64,000 bases of DNA from Mesonia ostreae (GTDB taxonomy: Bacteria > Bacteroidota > Bacteroidia > Flavobacteriales > Flavobacteriaceae). The DNA is taken from positions 246,459-310,458 of the forward strand of contig NZ_JAVRBG010000003.1 in the NCBI RefSeq assembly GCF_031845265.1, read 5' to 3'. Both the position numbers and the translations under genes were made by a program. Position 1 is the first letter of the stretch. Each line of letters opens with the position of its first letter. Positions 8,487-17,603 of the stretch are shown piece by piece. A model generated the notes under the pieces. The model was not told where the DNA came from and did not search any database. It saw only the letters and a list, made by a program, of their open reading frames with translations.

Positions 8487-9941
8487 AAACCCATTTACAT
8501 CCTAATTCTCATTGCCGCTTATTTTGGGGTTTTAATGCTTATCTCCTACTTTACAGGAAAAGAGGATTCTAACGAGGCTTTTTTTAAAGCCGAAGGCAAA
8601 TCTCCTTGGTATGTGGTTGCTTTTGGGATGGTAGGCGCCTCACTATCTGGCGTCACTTTTATCTCTGTCCCCGGCTGGGTAAAAGATTCTCAGTTTAGTT
8701 ATATGCAAGTCGTATTGGGCTATTTGGTGGGATATTTGGTGATTACTTTTGTTTTACTTCCGCTGTATTACCGACTCAATGTCACCTCCATTTATGAGTA
8801 TTTAAAAGAACGTTTTGGGAATGTAAGTTATAAAACTGGAGCTTTTTTCTTCTTTGTCTCCAGAGTTTTAGGCGCTTCGTTTCGGTTGTTTTTGGTGGCC
8901 ACAGTGCTTCAATACTTTGTGTTTGAAAGCTGGGGCGTTCCTTTTATTCTTACCGTAGTGATTTCTATCGCTTTGATTTGGATTTATACCGCTCGAGGCG
9001 GAATTAAAACTATTGTATGGACAGACACGCTGCAAACCTTATTTATGCTGAGCTCGGTTGGCGTCGCGATTTACTTTATTACGGGAGAATTAAATTGGAG
9101 CTTTACTGATTTCTTTTCTGCGGAAGCTTTACAACCCTACACCAAAACCTTCTTCACCAATGATTTTTTAGCTAAAAATTACTTTTGGAAATCTTTCTTC
9201 GGCGGAATGTTTATCACCATTTGTATGACAGGTTTAGATCAAGATATGATGCAAAAGAATTTAACTTGTAAGAGTTTAAAAGACGCTCAAAAAAATATGC
9301 TGTCTTATAGTTTTGTGTTTGTTCCCGTTAATATTGTGTTCCTATTCTTAGGAGCTTTACTCTTTATTTATGCTGAACAAAACGGAATTGCCATCCCCAT
9401 GCTTGACGGAAAAGAAAAAACAGATTTATTATTTCCCGAAATTGCCCTTAACGGAAATATGGGAATAGGCCTAGGAATTATCTTTATCCTCGGTTTAATT
9501 GCTGCCGCTTATTCTAGCGCCGATAGCGCTTTAACTTCCCTCACCACCAGTTTTTGTGTCGATTTTTTAGATATCAAAAAAAAGAAAGCGATTTCACAAA
9601 AAGGATTGAGAAAAAAAGTGCATTTGGGAATTAGCGTGCTCTTGGTCTTAGTCATTGTAGCTTTTAAATATTTATTAGACAGCAGTGTCATCGATTTGCT
9701 TTTAAAAGCAGCTTCATACACTTACGGACCCTTATTAGGCTTATTCACTTTCGGGATTTTTACTAAAATTCAAATTAAGGATCAATGGGTATGGTTGGTT
9801 TCGTTAATCTCGGTTGCCATCACCTATGCGCTCGGTAGCATTCCGCCAGAATATATTGGCGGATACCACTTTAATTATGAATTATTAATCGTAAATGGCG
9901 CCATTACCTTTTTAGGACTAGTATTGATTCGTAGAAAGTAA
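8484..9941 (+). CDS. Sodium:solute symporter (SSS family)
   Basis: The 485-residue protein has about 13 hydrophobic segments. It carries the SSS signatures GMVGASLSGVTFISVPGW and IAAAYSSADSALTSLTTSFC (the Na2-site serine region). It transports an organic solute with Na+ across the inner membrane; the substrate cannot be named. It is not in an operon with metabolic genes. Its 3' end overlaps the convergent CoA-binding gene by 24 bases. Confidence 0.92.
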   Translation: MKPIYILILIAAYFGVLMLISYFTGKEDSNEAFFKAEGKSPWYVVAFGMVGASLSGVTFISVPGWVKDSQFSYMQVVLGYLVGYLVITFVLLPLYYRLNVTSIYEYLKERFGNVSYKTGAFFFFVSRVLGASFRLFLVATVLQYFVFESWGVPFILTVVISIALIWIYTARGGIKTIVWTDTLQTLFMLSSVGVAIYFITGELNWSFTDFFSAEALQPYTKTFFTNDFLAKNYFWKSFFGGMFITICMTGLDQDMMQKNLTCKSLKDAQKNMLSYSFVFVPVNIVFLFLGALLFIYAEQNGIAIPMLDGKEKTDLLFPEIALNGNMGIGLGIIFILGLIAAAYSSADSALTSLTTSFCVDFLDIKKKKAISQKGLRKKVHLGISVLLVLVIVAFKYLLDSSVIDLLLKAASYTYGPLLGLFTFGIFTKIQIKDQWVWLVSLISVAITYALGSIPPEYIGGYHFNYELLIVNGAITFLGLVLIRRK

Positions 9942-10289
9942 CACCAAGGTACACGCCACTTCTACTTCTATTCCTGCTTTTTTCAGCTTGTCGTAAAATT
10001 CGGGGTTTTCTGTTCCTGGATTAAAAATAACACGTTGTGGTTTCAATCCGATGATGTAATCGTAATAATCTTCTTGCCGCTGTGGATTAAGATATAATGT
10101 AACGGTATGCACATCTTTAAAATCTTTATGCTCGGTTTCTATAGTTACGCCTTCTACTTCTCCAGTGCGCAATCCAATGGCTAGAGTTTCTATATGGTTT
10201 GAAGTTAATCTATGAATAGCAATATTAGAATAACGGTTTTCTTTTAAAGAAGCGCCTATCACTAAGGTTTTTAAATTCTCGTTTTTCAT
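9918..10289 (-). CDS. CoA-binding domain protein (YccU-like)
   Basis: The 123-residue protein has a Rossmann-type CoA-binding fold: KTLVIGASLKENRYSNIAIH at the N-terminus, YDYIIGLKPQRVIFNPGTEN in the second half. It is a stand-alone CoA_binding_2 protein of normal family length and unknown role. It is convergent with the symporter and overlaps it by 24 bases. Confidence 0.85.
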   Translation of the reverse strand: MKNENLKTLVIGASLKENRYSNIAIHRLTSNHIETLAIGLRTGEVEGVTIETEHKDFKDVHTVTLYLNPQRQEDYYDYIIGLKPQRVIFNPGTENPEFYDKLKKAGIEVEVACTLVLLSTNQY

Positions 10290-10588
10290 ATGTTTTTCTT
10301 TTCCCTAAATCTACTTTAAAAACATGATAAAATTCGGGTATTTAACGAACTCTAACAGTTTTATATAAATGTATGTGGGAGATAATACTTAAAAGCTCCC
10401 CCCCTTAAAAAAGAAGGCGTATTTTTCACTTGTGAAAAAAGGGGTGGTTTTCGCCAAATTATAAAGAAAACTCTTCCGTACGTAATTGTATTATCTCATG
10501 CCTTCATAAGCCAAAACATTAATTCTTCGATTTTTTAGATTGGAGCTTCTAATTGATTTTTTTATAAAAATAGTATTTGGTTAGTTTT

Positions 10589-10675
10589 TGCGTTAGGGAT
10601 TGCAGTGGAAATCCTTTTGGTGAGGAACGAGCCAAAAGATTGTAATGTAAAGCCCGACCCGCTAGGGGAACGCCC
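10589..10675 (+). repeat. Flavobacterial dispersed repeat, copy 2
   Basis: It begins TGCGTTAGGGATTGCAGTGG, has an internal inverted repeat (ATCCTTTTGG with CCAAAAGAT), and ends AGCCCGACCCGCTAGGGGAACGCCC as the characteristic tail (read as two parts, AGCCCGACCC and GGGGAACGCCC). Confidence 0.75.
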
Positions 10676-10769
10676 AACTCATAAGAAATTTAATATTACA
10701 AAATAAAACACTTCAAATTCAAGGTATGGGCAATTCTCTTGTGGTAAAAAATCCTAAAGTCTTGTTAAA

Positions 10770-10924
10770 ATAAATATAGCTTGCAACGCAGGAGATTTCC
10801 GTTCGTCATTAAGGTAGAGACAGTTGTTTTATTTGGTTGAGTATTTAATCAATACGGTAGTTATGGTTAGTGAAGTATTGATTAAAGTAAATGATCCCGT
10901 TGTGAGAATAACGGGATTATTTTT
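10770..10924 (+). ncRNA. Candidate structured small RNA ending in an orphan terminator
   Basis: A perfect 12-bp stem pairs TTTAATCAATAC (10844-10855) with GTATTGATTAAA (10875-10886) across a 19-nt loop. Eight bases later ATCCCGTT (10894-10901) pairs with AACGGGAT (10910-10917), followed by TATTTTT. This terminator on the forward strand has no coding gene upstream in the same direction for 800 bases. A short non-coding transcript is the simplest reading. The 5' end given is a guess. Confidence 0.4.
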
Positions 10925-11064
10925 AAATGAACTCCTCGTTATCAAAATGTTAAATACAATTTTTGATGCAACGTTTTAAAAAATACGTCGTCTTATAGAG
11001 TAGAAGTATGTTGGTAATTTATTTGAATTAGCCTTTAAAATAAGAACCTGGCAAGACTCCTTAT

Positions 11065-11095
11065 AAAAACCCTTGATTTCCGCATCAAGGGTTTT
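11065..11095 (-). terminator. Terminator of the fabH-like gene
   Basis: AAAACCCTTGAT and ATCAAGGGTTTT form a 12-bp stem with loop TTCCGC, just beyond the stop codon at 11102; T-runs flank both sides, so it may work in both directions. Confidence 0.85.
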
Positions 11096-11101
11096 CTCTT
11101 T

Positions 11102-12112
11102 TTACCACTTTATAATGGCACTACCCCACGTGAATCCGCTACCAAAGGCGGCTAAAACTACATGGTCTCCTTCTTTAATTTTCCCTTGTTCCCAAGCTTC
11201 AGTTAGCGCAATAGGAATAGACGCCGCTGTGGTGTTTCCATACTTTTGAATGTTATTGTACACTTGATCGTCGGTTAGTATAAATTTCTTCTGTATAAAT
11301 TGAGAAATTCTTAAGTTCGCTTGATGCGGAATAAGCATATCGATATCGCTTACTTCCAATTCGTTTTTTTGCAAACCTTCCATAATTACTTCGGAAAAAC
11401 GCTGTACGGCATTTTTAAATACAAACTGCCCATTCATATAAGGATAATACGGAATGTCTTCTTGCGGGTTTTCCTCAATAAGTTCAGGTACCCAATGCAT
11501 GGTACTTGGGCCTTTTAAAGAAAGTTCTAAGGCATGTTTCCCTTCAGAATGGAGGTGTGTAGAAAGAATCCCACGATCTTTATCATCACTTCGAGTCAAC
11601 ACGGCTGCTCCTGCTCCATCTCCAAAAATCACAGAAACTGACCTTCCGCGAGTCGTCATATCCAATCCGCCGCTATGGTTTTCGCTTCCTATAAGAAGCA
11701 CATTTTTATACATTCCGGTTTTAATAAATTGGTCGGCTACAGAAAGTCCGTAAATAAAACCGCTACACTGGTTTCTTACATCTAAAGTGGGACAGGTATG
11801 AATGCCTAACATTTCTTGAACCTGTACGCCACAACCTGGAAAATAATAATCTGGACTTAAGGTGGCAAATACGATTAAATCTACATCGTCTTTATCAATT
11901 TTTGCACGTTCTATAGCAATTTTTGCCGCTTTCATTCCCATCACTGCGGTAGAGTTGCCATCGCCTTCTTTAATGTGTCTTCTTTCTTTGATTCCCGTTC
12001 TTTCTTGGATCCACTCATCATTGGTATCCATCACTTTAGAAAGATCTTCATTAGTAACAACATTCTCTGGAACATAACTTCCCAATCCCGCAATTTTAGA
12101 TTGATATAACAT
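11102..12112 (-). CDS. 3-oxoacyl-ACP synthase III family protein (FabH-like)
   Basis: The 336-residue thiolase-fold enzyme has the KAS III catalytic triad: Cys in DVRNQCSGFIYGLSVAD, His in IPHQANLRI and Asn in YGNTTAASIPIAL. It condenses an acyl-CoA primer with malonyl-ACP at the start of fatty-acid synthesis. Flavobacteria usually have more than one FabH. The GSENHSGGLDMTTRGRSVS stretch suggests the accessory paralogue rather than the fabH of the fab cluster, and no fab genes are adjacent. It is transcribed alone, with a strong terminator. Confidence 0.88.
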   Translation of the reverse strand: MLYQSKIAGLGSYVPENVVTNEDLSKVMDTNDEWIQERTGIKERRHIKEGDGNSTAVMGMKAAKIAIERAKIDKDDVDLIVFATLSPDYYFPGCGVQVQEMLGIHTCPTLDVRNQCSGFIYGLSVADQFIKTGMYKNVLLIGSENHSGGLDMTTRGRSVSVIFGDGAGAAVLTRSDDKDRGILSTHLHSEGKHALELSLKGPSTMHWVPELIEENPQEDIPYYPYMNGQFVFKNAVQRFSEVIMEGLQKNELEVSDIDMLIPHQANLRISQFIQKKFILTDDQVYNNIQKYGNTTAASIPIALTEAWEQGKIKEGDHVVLAAFGSGFTWGSAIIKW

Positions 12113-12237
12113 ATTTTTCTTTTAAATTAAGGTTGAAGAGATAAGCATTGAAGCTCTATCTGCGGAAGCAATATACATATTATTGGGTTTTATCAAGAGT
12201 TTAAAGCCTCCATAATGTATGCGTGCATAATAAAAAA

Positions 12238-12263
12238 AGCAGATCCCTTTTACGAGATCTGCT
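12238..12263 (-). terminator. Terminator of the UbiB-family kinase gene
   Basis: AGCAGATC and GATCTGCT form an 8-bp stem; on the reverse strand it is followed by seven Ts. Confidence 0.75.
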
Positions 12264-12413
12264 CTACTAACTAACCAATCTACTAGTTTAAAAAACTAGT
12301 TACGTTAAATATCTTTCTGTCATCTTTTATGTACAATGAAAATTTTCTACTGAAGAAAAAATGCTCTATTTCTCAAATTAAACTTTATTGATATTGACAA
12401 CTGAGTATTTTTC

Positions 12414-13733
12414 TTATTCTAAACTTCCGCAGTATTTTTTATACTGTTTGGTATCTATTTCTGCTTCTAAATCGTGAAGTAAATTATATAAGCCAAAAAA
12501 TGTTCTATTGATATATAAAAAGTGTTTACTTCCTCTATTTCCATTCATTTTACGCAGTTCTGTATCTTTGCTATATTTTTCGCTCAACGCGGAAATCTTG
12601 CTCCAAAATTCTTCGCTAGCGAAATCAAAAGTATCGCCGTGAAACGGACTCGTAAACAAGCTCAACATTTCATAAAACAGCGTTGAGAAATAATCGATTT
12701 CTTTCTTAGAATCATCTTCTCTCAAAATTTCTAATTCATACAATTTCTCTAAAAAGAACTCCTTATTATTAATGTTACTTGGTACCGCCAATTGAAAATA
12801 AGGCTTATAAAATTCTTCGGGTACTTGCTTTATACATCCAAAATCTATAGCGATTAAATTGCGTTCCTTATCTACTAAAAAGTTCCCAGGGTGTGGATCT
12901 GCGTGTACGGCCTTCAACTCGTGCATTTGATACATATAAAAATCCCAAAGCGCTTGTCCCAATTTATCTCCTTCTTCTTTGGTAAAATCTCCCTTGGTAA
13001 ATTCACTTAGATGCTGACCCTCCATCCAATCCATTGTGATGATTTTTTCGCTAGAGAGATCTTCATAATATTTAGGAAAACGCAATCCTTCTATTTTCGA
13101 ACATTCCGAAGAAATATGTTTACTCTGCTCCACCTCTAAAATATAATCGGTTTCTTCGATGAGTTTTCCTTCTACTTCCTTAAAATACTTATTAGAATCG
13201 CTTCCTTGTAGGTTAAACATTCTAGTAGCGATAGGTTTTACCATAGCCAAATCTGAACTGATACTTTCTGCAACTCCAGGATATTGGATTTTCACAGCAA
13301 GTTTTTTCCCATCTTTTGTCGCTTGGTGCACCTGGCCGATGCTCGCAGCATTTATGGAGTTGGAATTGAAAGTATCATAAAGATCTTCTGGATATCCTCC
13401 TTGGTATTTTTTAAATGTTTTTCTTACTAACGGCGCTGATAACGGTGGAACGCTAAACTGCGCTAAACTAAATTTCTCTACATAAGCACTAGGCAGCAAA
13501 CTTTTTTCCATAGAAAGCATTTGAGCCACTTTAAGCGCGCTACCTTTAAGATTTTTGAGTCCGTCGTAGATATCGCCTGCATTGTCCTCGTCCAATTGAT
13601 CTCTATTTAAGTCTTTATCAAAAGCCTTTTTACTGTAATATTTTAAATAGTTACCACCAATTTTTACACCGGTTTTCACCATTTCGGTAGTTCTACCGAG
13701 TTTCCCTACGGGTATTTTGTCTATTGATTTCAC
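12414..13733 (-). CDS. ABC1/UbiB (AarF) family atypical kinase
   Basis: The 439-residue protein has a GSALKVAQMLS motif in place of the KxGQ helix and AVKIQYPGV with the ATP lysine. It also has the catalytic loop AVHADPHPGNFLVD and the metal-binding IAIDFGCIKQ. ABC1-family members support ubiquinone or lipid metabolism through ATPase activity. Bacteroidota make menaquinone, so the substrate is unclear. It lies 55 bases downstream of a TetR-like regulator on the same strand, a pairing consistent with one operon. Confidence 0.88.
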   Translation of the reverse strand: MKSIDKIPVGKLGRTTEMVKTGVKIGGNYLKYYSKKAFDKDLNRDQLDEDNAGDIYDGLKNLKGSALKVAQMLSMEKSLLPSAYVEKFSLAQFSVPPLSAPLVRKTFKKYQGGYPEDLYDTFNSNSINAASIGQVHQATKDGKKLAVKIQYPGVAESISSDLAMVKPIATRMFNLQGSDSNKYFKEVEGKLIEETDYILEVEQSKHISSECSKIEGLRFPKYYEDLSSEKIITMDWMEGQHLSEFTKGDFTKEEGDKLGQALWDFYMYQMHELKAVHADPHPGNFLVDKERNLIAIDFGCIKQVPEEFYKPYFQLAVPSNINNKEFFLEKLYELEILREDDSKKEIDYFSTLFYEMLSLFTSPFHGDTFDFASEEFWSKISALSEKYSKDTELRKMNGNRGSKHFLYINRTFFGLYNLLHDLEAEIDTKQYKKYCGSLE

Positions 13734-13788
13734 AAGTTTATTTTTTTCTACTACCTATTAATAAGATATTAATTACGTTGAATCATCC

Positions 13789-14481
13789 CTAAGCCATTCT
13801 TTCTTTAAAAAGAAACTTTCCAAAATCTAAAATCCCTTCTAAAGGTGTATTATCAAATACATCAAAAATGGTACTTACAGATTTCTCTATCGCAACATCT
13901 GTTTTTTCAAATTGAGAAGAATTGTCATCCATCCAAAATTTTAATAAAAACATGGTTTGCAACCACGCACCTTCAGAAAATACAGTTTTATTCTTTTGAA
14001 GTATTTTAAGATTCTTTTCAGCATTATCATCTGCGATCAAGCCTTTAGCAAAATCTTTTATATTCTTTCGCAAGCCTTTCAACTGCTCTAGATTTTTTAA
14101 AGTACTTTCGTTTCTATTCAACATAAACAGAACGTAACTTCTATTTGCAGTTAGCATTTCAAAGAAGGTGTAGAAGAAAGTAAGCATCTTTTCTTTACTA
14201 CTAAACGAATCTACCTCTGGGCTTGCTTGCATTAAGCGAATGCTTTTCACGTAAAATTGATTCCAAATTTCTTTTTGAATCGCTTCTAAACTTCCGAAAG
14301 ATTGATAAAATTCTTCTTCGGTTGATTTGTTTTCTTTTGCAAATTTATATACAGATTTAGGAATCTCTTCCTCCTCCAACACATATTCCATAAAATTGGA
14401 AATCCATGTATCAGCAGTCATTTTCGTAACTTTCTTTTTGGTGGCTGTTTTTTTATTGGGAGTCGATTTTTTCTTTTCCAT
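13789..14481 (-). CDS. TetR-family-like regulator with C-terminal ligand domain
   Basis: The 230-residue protein starts with a very basic tail (MEKKKSTPNKKTATKKKVTK). A region with TetR helix-turn-helix character follows (WISNFMEYVLEEEEIPKSVY, then KSTEEEFYQSFGSLEAIQKE), then an all-helical C-terminal domain. The helix-turn-helix is less conserved than usual, so DNA binding is inferred, not shown. It is upstream of the UbiB-family kinase gene and divergent from htpG across a 247-bp gap, and could control either. Confidence 0.7.
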   Translation of the reverse strand: MEKKKSTPNKKTATKKKVTKMTADTWISNFMEYVLEEEEIPKSVYKFAKENKSTEEEFYQSFGSLEAIQKEIWNQFYVKSIRLMQASPEVDSFSSKEKMLTFFYTFFEMLTANRSYVLFMLNRNESTLKNLEQLKGLRKNIKDFAKGLIADDNAEKNLKILQKNKTVFSEGAWLQTMFLLKFWMDDNSSQFEKTDVAIEKSVSTIFDVFDNTPLEGILDFGKFLFKERMA

Positions 14482-14728
14482 AATTGTAATATTTATCTCA
14501 AAGATAAGTTTTTGTTTAGGTTTATCCTGAAAACATTAAACAAATGTTTGTTAAATTATTAATGCGTTTAGACGACATCATAGCTTCATTCTTACGAAAT
14601 AAGAAATCTTCCGAAGTAAAAATTTATGGTAATCCTTAAACTATGCCAGTTTGTCATTTTTATGCTATTGGTATTTTTTTTGACATTAGGGAAAACAGAA
14701 AACAATTTTTAAATAAAAAACTATAGAT

Positions 14729-16612
14729 ATGGCAACAGGAAAAATTAATGTTTCGGTAGAGAATATTTTTCCCTTAATTAAGAAGTTTCTTTACAGTGAC
14801 CATGAAATCTTCTTGCGCGAATTAATTTCGAATGCAACCGATGCTACCTTAAAACTAAAGCATCTAACCAATATTGGAGAAACAGACGTTGAATACGGAA
14901 ATCCTACGATTGAAGTAAAAATAGATAAAGAAAATCAGAAGCTTCACATCATCGATCAAGGAATTGGGATGACCAAAGAAGAAGTTGAAAAGTACATTAA
15001 TCAGGTGGCTTTTTCTGGAGCAGAAGAGTTCTTAGAACAGTATAAGGACTCTGCTAAAGATAGCGGGATTATTGGTCACTTCGGACTTGGATTCTACTCG
15101 GCATTTATGGTAGCCAATAAAGTGGAAATCATTACCAAATCTTATAAGGACGAACCTGCAGCGCATTGGATTTGCGAAGGAACTACCGATTTTACCATTG
15201 AAGAAGCCGATAAAAAAGAGCGCGGATCTGAAGTTATTCTTCACATTAATGATGATGAAAAGGAGTTTTTAGAAGAAAGCAAAATTGGAGAGCTTTTAAG
15301 CAAGTACAATAAGTTTATGCCAGTTCCTATTAAATTTGGAACTAAAGAAAAAGAGCTTCCAAAAGCAGAAGATGCTCCCGAAGATGAAGAAGCAAAGAAT
15401 GTAACGGTAGATAACATCATCAACAATCCAGACCCTGCTTGGACGAAACAACCCACAGAGTTAGAAGAGGAAGATTATAAAGGTTTCTATCGCGAGCTCT
15501 ATCCAATGCAAATGGAGGAGCCACTTTTCCACATCCATTTAAATGTAGATTATCCATTCAATTTAACGGGTATTTTATACTTCCCAAAATTGAGTAATAA
15601 TATGACGATGCAACAAGATAAAATTCAGTTGTATCAAAACCAGGTTTTTGTAACCGATAATGTAGAAGGAATTGTACCCGAGTTTTTAACGATGCTACGC
15701 GGAGTTATTGATTCTCCAGATATTCCCTTAAACGTCTCTCGTTCTTACTTGCAGGCCGATGGCGCGGTGAAAAAAATCTCTAGCTACATTACGCGTAAAG
15801 TAGCCGATAAATTAAAGTCTCTATTTAATGAAAACCGTGAAGATTTCGAGAAGAAATGGAACGACATTAAAGTGGTGATTGAGTACGGAATGCTTTCTGA
15901 AGATAAATTCTTTGATAAAGCAGATAAGTTTGCCTTGTACCCAACGGTAGATGAAAATTACTTTACGTATGATGAGCTTCAAGAGAAAATAAAAGATAAC
16001 CAAACCGACAAAGACGGGAAAATGGTGATTCTTTATGCTTCTAATAAAGATGAGCAGCACAGCTATATTGAAGCAGCGAAAACAAAAGGATACGAGGTTC
16101 TATTATTAGACTCTCCTATTGTTCCGCATTTGATTCAGAAATTAGAATCTTCTAAAGAAAACATCTCTTTTGTTCGTGTAGATAGTGATCACATCAACAA
16201 TCTTATTAAGAAAGAAGAGGAAGAAGTCTCTAAACTTTCTGAAGAAGAGAAAGAAAAACTAAAAACAGATTTTGAAAAAGTGGTTCCTAAAGAAAAGTAC
16301 ACCGTTCAATTAGAAGCGATGGATAGTTCTGCAGCGCCATTAATCATCACGCAGCCTGAGTTTATGCGAAGAATGAAGGAAATGCAGCAAACTGGCGGCG
16401 GCGGAATGTTTGGAATGGGCAATATGCCAGAAATGTACAACTTGGTGGTAAATACCAACCACTCGTTAATTTCTACCATTTTAAGCAGCGATGAAGAAGC
16501 TCAAGGAAAACTAATCAAGCAATCCTTAGACTTAGCTAGACTTTCTCAAAACCTATTAAAAGGAGAAGAATTGACAAGCTTTGTTAAACGAAGTTTTGAT
16601 ATGATAAAGTAA
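14729..16612 (+). CDS. htpG: Molecular chaperone HtpG (Hsp90)
   Basis: The 627-residue protein has all Hsp90 GHKL signatures: ELISNATDATLKLKHL, IIDQGIGMTKEEV, and GHFGLGFYSAFMVA. The middle domain carries NLTGILYFPK and LNVSRSYLQ, and there is a C-terminal dimerisation part. It is an ATP-dependent cytosolic chaperone. There is an acidic linker near 213-235 (PEDEEAKN). It is a single gene followed by a clear terminator. Confidence 0.98.
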   Translation: MATGKINVSVENIFPLIKKFLYSDHEIFLRELISNATDATLKLKHLTNIGETDVEYGNPTIEVKIDKENQKLHIIDQGIGMTKEEVEKYINQVAFSGAEEFLEQYKDSAKDSGIIGHFGLGFYSAFMVANKVEIITKSYKDEPAAHWICEGTTDFTIEEADKKERGSEVILHINDDEKEFLEESKIGELLSKYNKFMPVPIKFGTKEKELPKAEDAPEDEEAKNVTVDNIINNPDPAWTKQPTELEEEDYKGFYRELYPMQMEEPLFHIHLNVDYPFNLTGILYFPKLSNNMTMQQDKIQLYQNQVFVTDNVEGIVPEFLTMLRGVIDSPDIPLNVSRSYLQADGAVKKISSYITRKVADKLKSLFNENREDFEKKWNDIKVVIEYGMLSEDKFFDKADKFALYPTVDENYFTYDELQEKIKDNQTDKDGKMVILYASNKDEQHSYIEAAKTKGYEVLLLDSPIVPHLIQKLESSKENISFVRVDSDHINNLIKKEEEEVSKLSEEEKEKLKTDFEKVVPKEKYTVQLEAMDSSAAPLIITQPEFMRRMKEMQQTGGGGMFGMGNMPEMYNLVVNTNHSLISTILSSDEEAQGKLIKQSLDLARLSQNLLKGEELTSFVKRSFDMIK

Positions 16613-16636
16613 ATTATTTGTTGATCATTTATTATA

Positions 16637-16670
16637 AAAAACCGTTTCACACTTCTTGAAACGGTTTTTT
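16637..16670 (+). terminator. Terminator of htpG
   Basis: AAAAACCGTTTCA pairs with TGAAACGGTTTTT, followed by an A/T-rich T-run; 25 bases after the stop codon. Confidence 0.85.
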
Positions 16671-16710
16671 ATTTTTTTACCTTAGCGACTTAATAAAATT
16701 TTAATTTACT

Positions 16711-17541
16711 ATGACAAAATATATTTTATTGGTTTTGGTTTCTTTTGCCATTTTTTCTTGTCAAGAAGAAAAAAAAACTAAAAAAGAAAATGACAAAGCT
16801 ACGGTTACCCAAAAAGATATAGAACAAAAAGAAACATTATCACCTGCAGAGCAGTTTGCTGCAAATATTCAATCTGCTCACCAAACATCTAATTTCAAAA
16901 GTCAAGAAGCGATCCAGTTTAAGCTAAATTTAAAGTTTGGGGGTAAGCAAAGAATGAATGCGAAAATCACTATGCTTACCAATTCTAGTAAAATTAGGAT
17001 TGAAAAAGAAGATGGTACCATTTTAATGTATGATAATGAAAAAGCATTTTTATTTCCTAAAGAAAATAATTATGACGGAGCAAGGTTTGATATGTTTACT
17101 TGGACCTACTTTTTTGCTTTACCATTCAAACTAACAGATCGTGGTACAAATTGGCAAGATCTAAAAGAAAACGAACTTAATGAAACTCAATATGAAACTG
17201 CAAAACTTACCTTCGGAGATAATATTGGAGACGCTCCAGACGATTGGTATGTCATCTATTCCGATAAGCAAACCAAACTTATGAAAGCTGCAGCTTATAT
17301 TGTTACCTTTGGAAAAGATACCGCTACTGCGGAAGAAAACCCACACGCTATTGTTTATGATAACTATTTTAGTGTAAATGGAGTTGCTTTTGCCAAAGAG
17401 TGGTTCTTTTATAATTGGAGTGAAGAAAAAGGGATTTATGGAGACCCTATTGGAAGTGGTGAAATTTCTAATGTTAAGTTTATAATAGCAAAAGAAGACT
17501 TTTTTATAGCACCAAAAGAGAGCATAGAAATAAAAAAATAA
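16711..17541 (+). CDS. Lipoprotein, DUF6503-like
   Basis: The 276-residue protein begins MTKYILLVLVSFAIFSCQEE, a signal peptide with lipobox cysteine C17, followed by a lysine-rich linker to about residue 45. The remaining domain (NLKFGGKQRMNAKITMLTNS, LMYDNEKAFLFP) resembles the LolA-like beta-clam proteins annotated DUF6503 in flavobacteria; the assignment is from memory. It is probably an outer-membrane or periplasm-facing lipoprotein of unknown role. It stands alone between htpG and thrS. Confidence 0.7.
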   Translation: MTKYILLVLVSFAIFSCQEEKKTKKENDKATVTQKDIEQKETLSPAEQFAANIQSAHQTSNFKSQEAIQFKLNLKFGGKQRMNAKITMLTNSSKIRIEKEDGTILMYDNEKAFLFPKENNYDGARFDMFTWTYFFALPFKLTDRGTNWQDLKENELNETQYETAKLTFGDNIGDAPDDWYVIYSDKQTKLMKAAAYIVTFGKDTATAEENPHAIVYDNYFSVNGVAFAKEWFFYNWSEEKGIYGDPIGSGEISNVKFIIAKEDFFIAPKESIEIKK

Positions 17542-17555
17542 TAAAACCTAGAGTA

Positions 17556-17585
17556 TTGTAAAGACCACAGATAGCTTTATCTTTG
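17556..17585 (+). promoter_or_regulatory. Promoter of thrS-infC-rpmI-rplT
   Basis: TTG at 17556-17558, exactly 19 bases of spacer, then TATCTTTG at 17578-17585: a perfect Bacteroidota sigma-A promoter, 18 bases upstream of the thrS ATG. Confidence 0.85.
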
Positions 17586-17603
17586 CAAGATTAAATTTTT
17601 GAT

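Larger units (their letters stand above)
10290..11064. other. Intergenic region without a convincing gene
   Basis: No open frame with coding character is seen. It contains a C-rich stretch near 10390-10450, a dispersed-repeat copy (10589-10675), a structured stretch ending in a rho-independent terminator (10844-10924), and the fabH terminator at its end. Confidence 0.6.
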
